NCBI RefSeq assembly: GCF_900110755.1
Contig: NZ_FOFF01000034.1
Location: 1-64,000, forward strand
Origin: Streptomyces sp. yr375
GTDB lineage: Bacteria; Actinomycetota; Actinomycetes; Streptomycetales; Streptomycetaceae
Reading direction: 5' to 3'
Length of the DNA: 64,000 nt
Positions within the stretch are counted from its first letter, which is position 1. The number at the start of each line of letters is the position of its first letter. The translations under genes were made by a program, and so were the position numbers. Below are positions 45,536 to 54,001 of the stretch, one piece after another. Below the pieces are notes generated by a model that saw nothing but the letters and a program-made list of their open reading frames with translations, did no database searches and was not told the DNA's origin.

Positions 45536-46777
45536 ATGACGAACACGGTGGAGCAGGGCGATGAGAAGACGGCAGGCGAGCGGCTGCGGGAGCGGCGGGC
45601 GGCCGCCTACCGGGAGGCGGACCGCGTCCTCGCGCGCGGGGGCTTCCGGGGCACGCTGCGTGACCGGCTCGCGCTGCTGCACGAGGCCGCACCCCAGGTC
45701 TACGACCTGGACGAGCCCGCGGACATCTACGGCGACGGGGTCGTGGCGGCCCTGGAGGAGCGGGTCGCCGGGCTCCTGGGGATGGAGGCCGCCGCGTTCT
45801 TCCCCACCGGCACGATGGCCCAGCAGGTCGCCCTGCGCTGCTGGGCGGGCCGCACCGGCAACGCCACGGTCGCGCTGCACGCGCTGAGCCACCCCGAGGT
45901 GTGGGAGCGGGGCGCGTTCGGCGCGGTCAGCGAGCTGCGCACGGTCCGGGTGACGCGCGAGCCCCGGCCGCCGACGGCCGAGGAGGTCCGCGCCTTCCAG
46001 GAGCCCTTCGGGGCCCTGATGCTGGAACTGCCCCTCAGGGACGCCGGTTTCGTACTGCCCTCCTGGGAGGAGCTCACCGACGTCGTTCAGGCGGCGCGCG
46101 AGCGCGACGCGGTGGTGCACTTCGACGGCGCGCGCCTGTGGGAGACGACCCTCCACTTCGGCCGCCCCCTGCGGGAGATAGCGGACCTCGCCGACAACAT
46201 CTACGTGTCGTTCTACAAGTCCCTCGACGGCTTCGGCGGCGCCGCGCTCGCCGGCCCGAAGACGCTGGTGGAGGAGGCGAAGACCTGGCGGCACCGCTAC
46301 GGCGGAACGGTTTTCCAGCAGTTCCCCACCGCCCTGTCGGCCCTCGTCGGCCTGGCGCGGGAACTGCCCCGGCTGCCGGAGTACGTGACCCACGCGCGCG
46401 TGGTGGCCGCCGCGCTGCGCGAGGGGTTCGCCGAGGCGGGCGTGCCGTGGGCCCGGGTGCACCCCGAGGTGCCGCACACCCACGAGTTCCAGGTCTGGCT
46501 GCCGTACGAGGCGGACGTCCTCGCCGAGGCGGCGGCGCTCCAGGCCGAGGAGACGCGCACGATGCTCTTCGCCGCCGCCTGGGACCGCGGCGGGCCCGGG
46601 CTGTCCCTCACCGAGGTCACCGTCCGCGCGGACGGCCTCACCTGGACGGCGGACGACGTGAAGGCGGCGGTCGCGGAGTTCGTGGCGCGAGTGACGCGAG
46701 TGACGCGAGTGGCCGAGGGGGCGGGGGTGCCAGGGGTACCGGGTGTGCCGGGTGTGGCCGAAGGGGTCAGCGCGTAG
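45536..46777 (+). CDS. Threonine aldolase/beta-eliminating lyase family protein
   Basis: 413 residues, PLP fold type I. The Schiff-base Lys228 is in SFYKSLDGFGG, the PLP-pyridine Asp197 in VVHFDGARLWE, and FFPTGTMAQQ (89-98) forms the phosphate-side loop. Closest family: low-specificity L-threonine aldolases, which split threonine into glycine and acetaldehyde. Activity on other beta-hydroxy amino acids is possible. ATG 45536 is chosen from homology. The C-terminus ends in repeats VTRVTRV and VPGVPGVPGV (from 18-bp-like DNA repeats). It overlaps the convergent small gene by 11 bases. Confidence 0.88.
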   Translation: MTNTVEQGDEKTAGERLRERRAAAYREADRVLARGGFRGTLRDRLALLHEAAPQVYDLDEPADIYGDGVVAALEERVAGLLGMEAAAFFPTGTMAQQVALRCWAGRTGNATVALHALSHPEVWERGAFGAVSELRTVRVTREPRPPTAEEVRAFQEPFGALMLELPLRDAGFVLPSWEELTDVVQAARERDAVVHFDGARLWETTLHFGRPLREIADLADNIYVSFYKSLDGFGGAALAGPKTLVEEAKTWRHRYGGTVFQQFPTALSALVGLARELPRLPEYVTHARVVAAALREGFAEAGVPWARVHPEVPHTHEFQVWLPYEADVLAEAAALQAEETRTMLFAAAWDRGGPGLSLTEVTVRADGLTWTADDVKAAVAEFVARVTRVTRVAEGAGVPGVPGVPGVAEGVSA

Positions 46778-46988
46778 GACGCGGGCTCGGGCGCAGGCGC
46801 AACCGACGGCTCAACAGCCGTCGTAGCCGCCCATGGGCGGGGCGGCCGGCGAGGACCGCGCGGAACCGCTGGTAGTCGCGCAGTTCGCGCATCACCTGCC
46901 AGTCGTGGGCGCCGGGCGCCTGGACGGGGGGCTCGCCGTGCTTCCGGGCGCGGTAGACGTCGAGGGCGTACTGCTGCGTGATGCTCAT
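46767..46988 (-). CDS. Small conserved protein
   Basis: 73 residues: MSITQQYALDVYRARKHGEP, a helical middle with DWQVMRELRDYQRFRAVLAG, and a very Arg-rich C-terminus (RRLLSRRLRLRPSPRPTR). Related short proteins recur in streptomycetes; function unknown. ATG 46988 has GAAGAGG upstream. A start at 47057 is possible but unsupported. Spacer 46989-47227 otherwise holds only a regulator operator. Confidence 0.65.
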   Translation of the reverse strand: MSITQQYALDVYRARKHGEPPVQAPGAHDWQVMRELRDYQRFRAVLAGRPAHGRLRRLLSRRLRLRPSPRPTR

Positions 46989-47167
46989 GGCTGATGCCTC
47001 TTCAGGACGTGTTTCGGGACAGGATTCGGGACCGGGACCGGGCTGTGGCCGGGTCATGGCCGGGTCATGGTCGGGCCGTGATCGGGCTGCCGGAAAGGCG
47101 ATCCGGCAGGCCGCGCGGCGGCTCCGGTGTCCTCAGGCTGCGCCCGGTCGGCGCCCCGCGTCGCGTC

Positions 47168-47188
47168 GATTGACGGCGGCCGTCAATC
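47168..47188. promoter_or_regulatory. 21-bp inverted repeat upstream of the ArsR-type gene
   Basis: GATTGACGGC-g-GCCGTCAATC, perfect 10-bp arms around one base, 39 bp before the gene start. It contains TTGACG, so it would overlap a -35. It is likely the autoregulatory operator of the adjacent regulator. Confidence 0.7.
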
Positions 47189-47227
47189 GGGGACCGCGTT
47201 GTCAGTGGTGGGGTGCACCATGAGGGC

Positions 47228-48334
47228 ATGAGCGTGAGCATCGACATCGCGGGGCTGCGGCCGGAGAGGGTCGCCGTCGTCCCCTCGCCCCTGGCCGAGC
47301 TCGGCATGGCGCTGCACGCGCTGTCCGAGCCGGGGCACCATCCCGGTCTGCAGAGCTGGGTCACCGGCGTCACCGCGCGTCTCGACCCACGGCTGGCCGA
47401 CCGGATGTGCGAGGCCGACTTCCTGTGGCGTACGACGTTCTCGGACCTCTTCCTGCCGTACGCGGGCATCCCGGGCCGCGGCACGCTCCCCGGGGCCACG
47501 CTGGCCGAGGAGCTCGACCTCCTGGACAAGCTGACGGACGAGGAGTTCGTGGACCTGGCCCTGGAGTTCACCTGCGCGCCCGGCTACGAGCTGCCGGGCC
47601 CCGGTGTCCTGTCCGACCCCGCGCTGCGCCGCCGCACCTTCGAGCTGGCCGCCTCACGCGGCCCGCGCCAGGTGCGGTTCACCCAAAGGGTGCTCGAGGA
47701 ACCGCCACGCGTGCGTGCCTGGCTGAGGGAGTTCCTGGAGGAGTGCGAAGAGGCGTTCTTCGCCGACGTCTGGGCCCGGGTGCGCCACCCCCTCACCGCG
47801 GACGCCCGCCACAAGACGGACCTGCTGCGCCGCAAGGGCCTGGCGGAGGCGCTGCACGCGGTGTCCCCCGCCGTGACCCTGGACGAGCACACCGCGCGGA
47901 TCACCGTCGACAAGCTGGTCGACGTCCGCGGCACCACGGGCGACGGCGGCCTGCTGCTCGTACCGACAAGTCTCGGCTGGCCCCACCTGGCGGTGCTGTA
48001 CCGGTACGGCTGGCAGCCGGTGATCCACTACCCGATCGGCTCGCCGGAGCTGGCGTCGCCGCCGTCCGTCGAGCAGGTGACGTTGCGGCTTACCGCGCTG
48101 TCCCACCCCGTCCGGATGCGGCTCTGCCGCCAACTGGCGCGCAGCGCGTACACCACGACCGAGCTGGCCCAGGTGCACGGCATGACGGCCCCCGAGATAT
48201 CCCGGCATCTCGGCGTCCTGAAGAAGGCGGGCCTGCTCACCACACGCCGGCGCGGCCGGTACGTGCTGCACCAGCTCGACACGACCGTGGTGGCCCGGCT
48301 GGGCAGCGACTTCCTGGAAGGGATACTCCGCTAG
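47228..48334 (+). CDS. DUF5937-ArsR family transcriptional regulator
   Basis: 368 residues. A large N-terminal DUF5937 region (about 1-270) is followed by an ArsR-type winged helix (about 278-360: RLTALSHPVRMRLCRQLARS, MTAPEISRHLGVLKKAGLL). No Cys metal box is seen in the helix-turn-helix, so metal sensing is unlikely. ATG 47228 is preferred over ATG 47213. A perfect inverted repeat upstream suggests autoregulation. No target gene is obvious next door. Confidence 0.85.
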   Translation: MSVSIDIAGLRPERVAVVPSPLAELGMALHALSEPGHHPGLQSWVTGVTARLDPRLADRMCEADFLWRTTFSDLFLPYAGIPGRGTLPGATLAEELDLLDKLTDEEFVDLALEFTCAPGYELPGPGVLSDPALRRRTFELAASRGPRQVRFTQRVLEEPPRVRAWLREFLEECEEAFFADVWARVRHPLTADARHKTDLLRRKGLAEALHAVSPAVTLDEHTARITVDKLVDVRGTTGDGGLLLVPTSLGWPHLAVLYRYGWQPVIHYPIGSPELASPPSVEQVTLRLTALSHPVRMRLCRQLARSAYTTTELAQVHGMTAPEISRHLGVLKKAGLLTTRRRGRYVLHQLDTTVVARLGSDFLEGILR

Positions 48335-48385
48335 CCGGGCGGGCGGCTCAGCGGGGTGGATCGGCGGAGTGGATCGGCGGGTTGC

Positions 48386-49018
48386 TCAGTCGAACCGGAT
48401 ATGCCGCACGCCCACCGCCGCCTGCCGCAGTCGCGTCCGCAGCGCGCCCTCGGTGTGGGGCGTGAGCGTCAGCCCGGCCAGGACGGCCACGCGGTCGGCC
48501 GTCTTCGGCACGGTCGAGTGGTCCGTCCACAGGTGCTCGGCGAACTCCGGCTCGCGCAGCCGCTCCAGGCAGTGGTCGAGCCGCTGGACGGCCCAGCTCT
48601 CCCCGCGCGGCACCGCGCTCTTTCCGGCGGCGAACCCGAGGAGGTGCCCCACGCCGCGCTCGCGCAGCCGCTGCAGGACCGTCTGGCGTTCGGCGAGGAG
48701 CGTGAAGTGGCGCACGTCGTGGCCGAGTTCGCGCAGCCTGCCGACGGTCTCCTCGAAGTACCCGGCATCGGTGACGGTCATGGGGGCGATGACCACGCCG
48801 TCGTGCCTGCGGAGCGCCAGGTCGAGGACCTCGACGACGCCCTGCCGCCAGGACGCCAGGTCCTGGAAGTCCCCGCGCAGGTCGGGCGGCAGCATGCGGC
48901 GCAGGCCGAAACCGGCGTGCTCGGGGTCGCAGACGACGCTGCCGGGCAGCCGACGCCGTATCTCGTACGCGGTCTGTGTCTTGCCGCCCCCGAAGGGGCC
49001 GTTGATCCACAGGAGCAT
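48386..49018 (-). CDS. TmrB-like P-loop ATP-binding protein
   Basis: 210 residues. P-loop NGPFGGGKTQTAYEIRRRLP (6-25); further conserved blocks DPEHAGFGLRRMLP, DFQDLASW, VIAPMTVTDAGYFEE and HFTLLAERQTVLQRLR follow the B. subtilis TmrB pattern along the whole length. TmrB binds ATP and tunicamycin and gives resistance to that antibiotic; here the drug is not proven. ATG 49018 follows TAGGGT by six bases, suggesting a leaderless transcript. It stands alone. Confidence 0.82.
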   Translation of the reverse strand: MLLWINGPFGGGKTQTAYEIRRRLPGSVVCDPEHAGFGLRRMLPPDLRGDFQDLASWRQGVVEVLDLALRRHDGVVIAPMTVTDAGYFEETVGRLRELGHDVRHFTLLAERQTVLQRLRERGVGHLLGFAAGKSAVPRGESWAVQRLDHCLERLREPEFAEHLWTDHSTVPKTADRVAVLAGLTLTPHTEGALRTRLRQAAVGVRHIRFD

Positions 49019-49056
49019 GCGCAGACCCTAGTGGCCGTCCTTGGCTCGGCCCCGGC

Positions 49057-49725
49057 TCAGTGACCGCCCGCGCGGACGAGCCCCGTCTCATACGCGAGGA
49101 CGACGACCTGGACCCGGTCGCGCAGCCCCAGCTTGGTGAGGATGCGGCCCACGTGGGTCTTGACGGTCGCCTCGGAGAGCACCAGCCGGGCCGCGATCTC
49201 CCCGTTGGACAGCCCCTGGGCGACCAGCACCATCACCTCGCGCTCGCGCTCCGTGAGCCGCTCCAGCTCCTTGTGCCGGGGCTCCTTGCCGGTGGCGGGC
49301 AGCATCGGCGCGAACCGGTCGAGCAGGCGGCGGGTGGTGGACGGGGCGACCACCGCGTCGCCGCTGTGCACGGAGCGGATCGCGGTGAGCAGCTCGCCCG
49401 GCGGCACGTCCTTCAGCATGAAGCCGGAGGCGCCCGCCTTCAGCCCGGAGAACGCGTACTCGTCGAGGTCGAAGGTGGTCAGGATCAGCACCTTCGGCGG
49501 CTCGGGCTCAGCGCAGATACGCCGGGTGGCCTCCACCCCGTCCAGCTTCGGCATGCGGACGTCCATCAGCACCACGTCGACCGCCGTGGACCGCACCACC
49601 TGAAGAGCCTCGACACCGTCGCCCGCCTCCGCCACGACCTCCATGTCCGGCTGGGCGTCGAGCACCATCCGGAACCCGGTGCGCAGCAGCACCTGGTCGT
49701 CGACGAGCATCACGCGGATCGTCAT
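49057..49725 (-). CDS. NarL/FixJ-type response regulator
   Basis: 222 residues. Receiver domain with acidic pair D9-D10 and phospho-acceptor D55 (VVLMDVRMPK); LuxR-type helix-turn-helix at about 150-215 (LTEREREVMVLVAQGLSNGE, ATVKTHVGRILTKL). It lies 96 bp downstream of its cognate histidine kinase gene in the same direction. No target is visible in the window. Confidence 0.95.
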   Translation of the reverse strand: MTIRVMLVDDQVLLRTGFRMVLDAQPDMEVVAEAGDGVEALQVVRSTAVDVVLMDVRMPKLDGVEATRRICAEPEPPKVLILTTFDLDEYAFSGLKAGASGFMLKDVPPGELLTAIRSVHSGDAVVAPSTTRRLLDRFAPMLPATGKEPRHKELERLTEREREVMVLVAQGLSNGEIAARLVLSEATVKTHVGRILTKLGLRDRVQVVVLAYETGLVRAGGH

Positions 49726-49821
49726 GAGGTCCTCTTCCGTGGGTCTTGCCGGGGGTCTTCTCGGGGATCTTCGCTATGCGGGAGGGGCGTGACAGGTGTC
49801 AACAGGGGGCGTGCGTCGGCG

Positions 49822-51027
49822 TCAATGCGCGGGTTTGAGCGGGAGCAGGGCGCTGATGCGGAATCCTCCGCCGGGCCGCGGGCCCGCGTCCAGGGTGCCG
49901 CCCACCATGCCGACCCGCTCACGCATGCCGATCAGGCCGTGGCCCGCGCCGTCGGCGCCGCCCTCCTCGTACAGCTCGTGCGGGGCGCCCTTGCCGTCGT
50001 CCTCGACGAGCAGGCCGAGGCCGTCGTCGAAGTAGACCAGGCGCACGCTCGCGCCCGCGTTCGGGCCGCCGTGCTTGCGCGTGTTCGTCAGCGCCTCCTG
50101 GACGATGCGGTACGCCGTCAGCTCGACGCCGCTGGGCAGCGGCCGGGCGGTGCCCTCGACCTTGAAGTCCACCGGCAGGCCCGAACCGCGGCACTGCTCG
50201 ACGAGGTCCTCGATCTGCTCGACGTCCGGCTGCGGCACGTACTCACCGCCCTCCTGGTGCTCGCCGGTGCGCAGCACGCCCAGCAGGCGGCGCATCTCGG
50301 CGAGGGCCTGGCGGCCGGTGGAGGAGATCGTCTCCAGGGCCTTCTTCGCCTGGTCGGGCGCGGCGTCGAGGACGTAGGCGGCGCCGTCGGCCTGCACCAC
50401 CATCACCGACACGTTGTGCGCGACGACGTCGTGCAGCTCGCGCGCGATACGGGCGCGCTCGGCGGCGACCGCGACCTTCGCCTGCGCCTCGCGCTCCTTC
50501 TCCAGACGGGCCGCGCGCTCCTCCAACTGGGCGAAGTACGCCCTACGGGTGCGCACGGAGTCGCCGAGCACCCAGGCGAGGGCGAACGGCACCGTCAGGA
50601 AGACGACCGTCGCGACACCGGCCGGCACGCTCGAGTCCTCGTGCGGCCAGCGCAGTTGGGCGACGGTCGCCGCGCACAGGCCCATGCCGAGCGCCAGCCG
50701 GGAGGCCCAGCGGGCACCGGTCGCGGCGACCGTGTACACGATCACCAGCAGGGCGAAGTCGGCAACCGTCGTCGCGACGTCCAGGACGAGCTGCGCCAGC
50801 CCCAGGGCGGCACCCAGCAGCAGCATCTTCTCCGGCATGCGCCGGCGCAGCGCGATCACCAGGCACAGCAGGAACACGACGGGCACGTACAGCGCCATGG
50901 AGTCGGTGCCCCCGCGCTGTTCCTGGCCGGAGGTTCCGGCCAGGACAGAGATCCCGAACAGGACGAGGGCCCAGAAGCCGTCCACCCCGGTCGGGTTTCT
51001 GCGGAGGAAGTCATAGAGACGCTGCAC
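49822..51027 (-). CDS. NarL-type sensor histidine kinase
   Basis: 401 residues. Four to five membrane helices in the first 155 residues with little outside them, a coiled coil (about 163-190, AQLEERAARLEKEREAQAK), HisKA_3 dimerisation domain with H199 (RIARELHDVVAHNVSVM), and HATPase_c (VQEALTNTRKHG, VEDDGKG, GHGLIGMRERV). It belongs to the class that senses within the membrane. GTG 51027 is chosen because TACGCT stands seven bases upstream (leaderless), with TTGACC about 20 bp before that. It pairs with the downstream response regulator. Confidence 0.93.
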   Translation of the reverse strand: MQRLYDFLRRNPTGVDGFWALVLFGISVLAGTSGQEQRGGTDSMALYVPVVFLLCLVIALRRRMPEKMLLLGAALGLAQLVLDVATTVADFALLVIVYTVAATGARWASRLALGMGLCAATVAQLRWPHEDSSVPAGVATVVFLTVPFALAWVLGDSVRTRRAYFAQLEERAARLEKEREAQAKVAVAAERARIARELHDVVAHNVSVMVVQADGAAYVLDAAPDQAKKALETISSTGRQALAEMRRLLGVLRTGEHQEGGEYVPQPDVEQIEDLVEQCRGSGLPVDFKVEGTARPLPSGVELTAYRIVQEALTNTRKHGGPNAGASVRLVYFDDGLGLLVEDDGKGAPHELYEEGGADGAGHGLIGMRERVGMVGGTLDAGPRPGGGFRISALLPLKPAH

Positions 51028-51164
51028 GTAACCCAGCGTAGGGAAGCCGGATGTGTGCCGGGTCAACCGGAGGGCCGATCCGGTCCGGGCGCGCGTACTC
51101 CGCAAGGTGGATGCCGTGATCACCTGTACGCCTAGTCTGGCCGGGTGGCGGACGATCTGACCGG

Positions 51165-52238
51165 ATGGTGGACGAGGTGACAGGCGGCCCGGGCGAGTGG
51201 CGCGGCTGGCGGGCGGCGACGCAGGCCGCGCTCTACGGCACGAGCGGCATGGGCGATACCGCCGGAACCGGCGGCACGGGCGGCTTCTACCGGCGGCCCG
51301 AGGGCCCGGCCGGGCACTTCCGTACGTCGGTGCACGCCTCGCCGCTCTTCGCCGGGGCGGTGGCCCGGCTGCTGTGCCGGGTCGACGAGGCACTGGGCCG
51401 TCCCGCGTCGCTCGACTTCGTCGACATGGCCGCCGGCCGGGGCGAACTGGTCACCGGGGTGCTGGCCGCGCTCCCCGCCGACGTGGCCGCACGCACGCGC
51501 GCGTACGCCGTCGAAGTCGCCGGCCGCCCCGAGGGCCTCGCCCACCGGATCGAGTGGCTGTCCGAGCCCCCGGGGCAGGTCACCGGGCTGCTCTTCGCCA
51601 ACGAGTGGCTGGACAACGTGCCCGTGGAGGTCGCGGAGGTCGACTCCGCAGGGGTGGCGCGGCTGGTGCTCGTCCGGGACGACGGGGTCGAGCGCCTCGG
51701 GGAACCGGTGTCCGGCGCGGAGGCGGAGTGGCTCGCCCAGTGGTGGCCGCCGACGGGCGAGGAGGGCCTGCGGGCGGAGATCGGGCTGCCCCGGGACACG
51801 GCGTGGGCGTCCGCCGTCGCCTGCGTCGTACGGGGACTCGCGGTGGCCGTGGACTACGCGCACGCGGCGGACGCCCGCCCCCCGTTCGGGACGCTCACCG
51901 GCTTCCGGAACGGCCGTGAGACGACGCCCGTGCCGGACGGTACCTGCGACATCACCGCCCACGTGGCGCTGGACGCGTGCGCGGAGGCCGGGAAGAGGGA
52001 GAGGGAGAGGGAGGGCGCGAGGGGCTCCCGCACCCGCCTGCTCACCCAACGCGCCGCGCTGCGCGCCCTGGGCATCACCGGCGCACGCCCCCCGCTCGCG
52101 CTCGCCTCCACGGACCCCGCCGCGTACGTGCGCGCCCTCGCGAGCGCCGGAGAGGCCGCCGAACTCACCGCGCCGGGCGGCCTGGGAGACTTCGGGTGGC
52201 TGCTCCAGTCGGTTGGAATTCCGGACCCACTCCCATAG
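51165..52238 (+). CDS. MidA/NDUFAF7-like SAM-dependent methyltransferase
   Basis: 357 residues of the COG1565 family. Motifs: GHFRTSVHASPLFAGAVARL (near 50-69), SAM-binding VDMAAGRGELVTGVL (near 86-100), and the family-typical LLFANEWLDNVPVEV (near 143-157). In mitochondria NDUFAF7 methylates an Arg of NDUFS2, the NuoD homologue. Here the gene faces a NuoD-like gene 66 bp away, so that protein is a candidate substrate. A stretch KREREREGARG encodes from a GA-rich repeat. ATG 51165 is used, with no clear ribosome site. Confidence 0.85.
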   Translation: MVDEVTGGPGEWRGWRAATQAALYGTSGMGDTAGTGGTGGFYRRPEGPAGHFRTSVHASPLFAGAVARLLCRVDEALGRPASLDFVDMAAGRGELVTGVLAALPADVAARTRAYAVEVAGRPEGLAHRIEWLSEPPGQVTGLLFANEWLDNVPVEVAEVDSAGVARLVLVRDDGVERLGEPVSGAEAEWLAQWWPPTGEEGLRAEIGLPRDTAWASAVACVVRGLAVAVDYAHAADARPPFGTLTGFRNGRETTPVPDGTCDITAHVALDACAEAGKREREREGARGSRTRLLTQRAALRALGITGARPPLALASTDPAAYVRALASAGEAAELTAPGGLGDFGWLLQSVGIPDPLP

Positions 52239-52290
52239 GGCGGACCCGCTTCTATAGGGGCGGACTTACTCCTATAAGGCGGGCCCGAGC
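52231..52290. repeat. 20-bp tandem repeat between methyltransferase and nuoD-like gene
   Basis: Three 20-bp units (52231-52250, 52251-52270, 52271-52290) sharing C(T/C)ATAGGGCGGAC. It starts in the last codons of the methyltransferase. Similar in core and setting to the 18-bp array at 16026-16113. Confidence 0.75.
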
Positions 52291-52304
52291 AGCCCCTGGT
52301 TGCC

Positions 52305-53456
52305 CTACTTGTCGATGTCTCCCACCACGAAGAACATCGACCCCAGGATCGCCACCATGTCCGCGACCAGTGTGCCCGGCAGCAGTTCGGTGAGCGCCTG
52401 GATGTTGTTGTACGACGCCGAGCGCAGCTTCAGCCGGTACGGGGTCTTCTCGCCCTTGCTGACGAGGTAGTAGCCGTTGATGCCGAGGGGGTTCTCGGTC
52501 CACGCGTACGTGTGCCCCTCGGGGGCCTTGAGGACCTTCGGGAGCCGCTGGTTGATCGGGCCGGGCGGAAGGTCGGCGAGCCGGTCCAGGCAGGCGTCCG
52601 CGAGGTCGAGCGAGTTGTGCGTCTGCTCCAGGAGGCACTCGAAGCGCGCGAGGCAGTCGCCCTCGGTCCGGTGCACCACCTTGAGAGTGTCGTGCAGCTC
52701 CCCGTAGGCGAGGTAGGGCTCGTCGCGGCGCAGGTCGAAGTCGACGCCCGAGGCGCGCGCGACGGGCCCGCTCACGCCGTACGCGTGCACGTGCTCCGGC
52801 GCGAGGACGCCCACATCGCGCGTGCGCCCCCGGAAGATCTCGTTGCCGAGCACGAGGTCGTCGAAGACGTCCATACGGGACCGCACGGCGGCGACAGCGC
52901 CACGCGCGCGTGAGGCCCAGCCGGCCGGCAGATCCTCCTTGAGGCCGCCCACGCGGTTGAACATGTAGTGCATGCGCCCGCCGGAGGCCTCCTCCATGAC
53001 GTTCTGGAGCACCTCGCGCTCGCGGAAGGCGTGGAAGACCGGTGTGATGCCGCCCAGCTCCAGCGGATACGACCCCAGGAACATCAGGTGGTTCAGCACC
53101 CGGTTCAGCTCGGCGAGCAGCGTGCGGGTCCACACCGCGCGCGGGGGCACCTCCATGCCGAGCATCCGCTCCACCGCGAGGACCACGCCCAGCTCGTTCG
53201 AGAACGCCGACAGCCAGTCGTGCCGGTTGGCCAGCATGATGATCTGCCGGTAGTCGCGCGCCTCGAACAGCTTCTCCGCGCCGCGGTGCATGTAACCGAT
53301 CACGGGCTCTGCGTGCCGGATGCGCTCGCCGTCCAGCACCAGCCGCAGCCGCAGCACACCGTGCGTGGAGGGATGCTGGGGGCCGATGTTGAGCACCATG
53401 TCGGTGCTCTCCGCGGCACCGCCGATCCCGACCGTGGTCTCCGTCATAGGAGTCAT
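52305..53456 (-). CDS. Orphan NuoD-like (complex I 49-kDa type) protein
   Basis: 383 residues. LNIGPQHPSTHGVLRL, GYMHRGAEKL, LLAELNRVLNHL, and near the end SASYNNIQALTELLPG and MVAILGSMFFVVGDIDK are complex I NuoD hallmarks. No other nuo gene is nearby, so it is a paralogue outside the main nuo operon, perhaps part of a partial complex I or membrane hydrogenase-like module. The start is uncertain: ATG 53456, GTG 53462 or ATG 53447; GGGGAG lies upstream of all. Confidence 0.88.
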   Translation of the reverse strand: MTPMTETTVGIGGAAESTDMVLNIGPQHPSTHGVLRLRLVLDGERIRHAEPVIGYMHRGAEKLFEARDYRQIIMLANRHDWLSAFSNELGVVLAVERMLGMEVPPRAVWTRTLLAELNRVLNHLMFLGSYPLELGGITPVFHAFREREVLQNVMEEASGGRMHYMFNRVGGLKEDLPAGWASRARGAVAAVRSRMDVFDDLVLGNEIFRGRTRDVGVLAPEHVHAYGVSGPVARASGVDFDLRRDEPYLAYGELHDTLKVVHRTEGDCLARFECLLEQTHNSLDLADACLDRLADLPPGPINQRLPKVLKAPEGHTYAWTENPLGINGYYLVSKGEKTPYRLKLRSASYNNIQALTELLPGTLVADMVAILGSMFFVVGDIDK

Positions 53457-53488
53457 GCGCACCAGTCTCCCCTACGTACCCTGGCCGG

Positions 53489-54001
53489 ATGGAAACGGGG
53501 AGCCCTGGGGGCGTGGAGACGACGGACAGCGGACCGGCCGGACCGGTGTGGACCGGACTGCCGCCGGGACTGCTGCGGATGCGGCGGCTGTTGCTGGTGG
53601 TGTGGCTGGGGCTGGCGGCCGTCGGCACCGGGCTGCCGCTCGGCCTGCTCGTCGGCCCCGCGTGGGCGGCGTTCGCCCTGCTGCCGCTGGCCGGCATCGG
53701 CTGGGGCTGGGTGCTGCTCGGCCGCAACTGGCGCTCCTGGCGGTACGCCGAGCGGGCCGACGACCTGCTGATCAGCCGGGGTGTGCTGTGGCGCGAGGAG
53801 ACCGTGGTGCCGTACGGACGCATGCAGCTCGTGGAGGTCACCTCCGGTCCCGTCGAGCGGCACTTCGGGCTGGCCAGCGTCCAACTGCACACGGCGGCCG
53901 CCGCGACCGACGCGGCCATCCCGGGCCTGGACCCGGCCGAGGCGGAACGGCTGCGCGACCGGCTCACGGAGCTCGGCCAGGCCCGATCGGCGGGGCTGTG
54001 A
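53489..54001 (+). CDS. bPH2 (YdbS-type) membrane protein
   Basis: 170 residues. Two hydrophobic helices (about 34-55 and 58-77) and one bacterial PH domain (about 88-165; RADDLLISRGVLWREETVVP, YGRMQLVEVTSGPVERHFG) of the DUF304/YdbS family. ATG 53489 follows TACCCT by six bases, so it is probably leaderless. Its stop overlaps the next start as GTGA. The pair resembles YdbS-YdbT of Bacillus, whose role in membrane stress is only loosely known. Confidence 0.88.
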   Translation: METGSPGGVETTDSGPAGPVWTGLPPGLLRMRRLLLVVWLGLAAVGTGLPLGLLVGPAWAAFALLPLAGIGWGWVLLGRNWRSWRYAERADDLLISRGVLWREETVVPYGRMQLVEVTSGPVERHFGLASVQLHTAAAATDAAIPGLDPAEAERLRDRLTELGQARSAGL

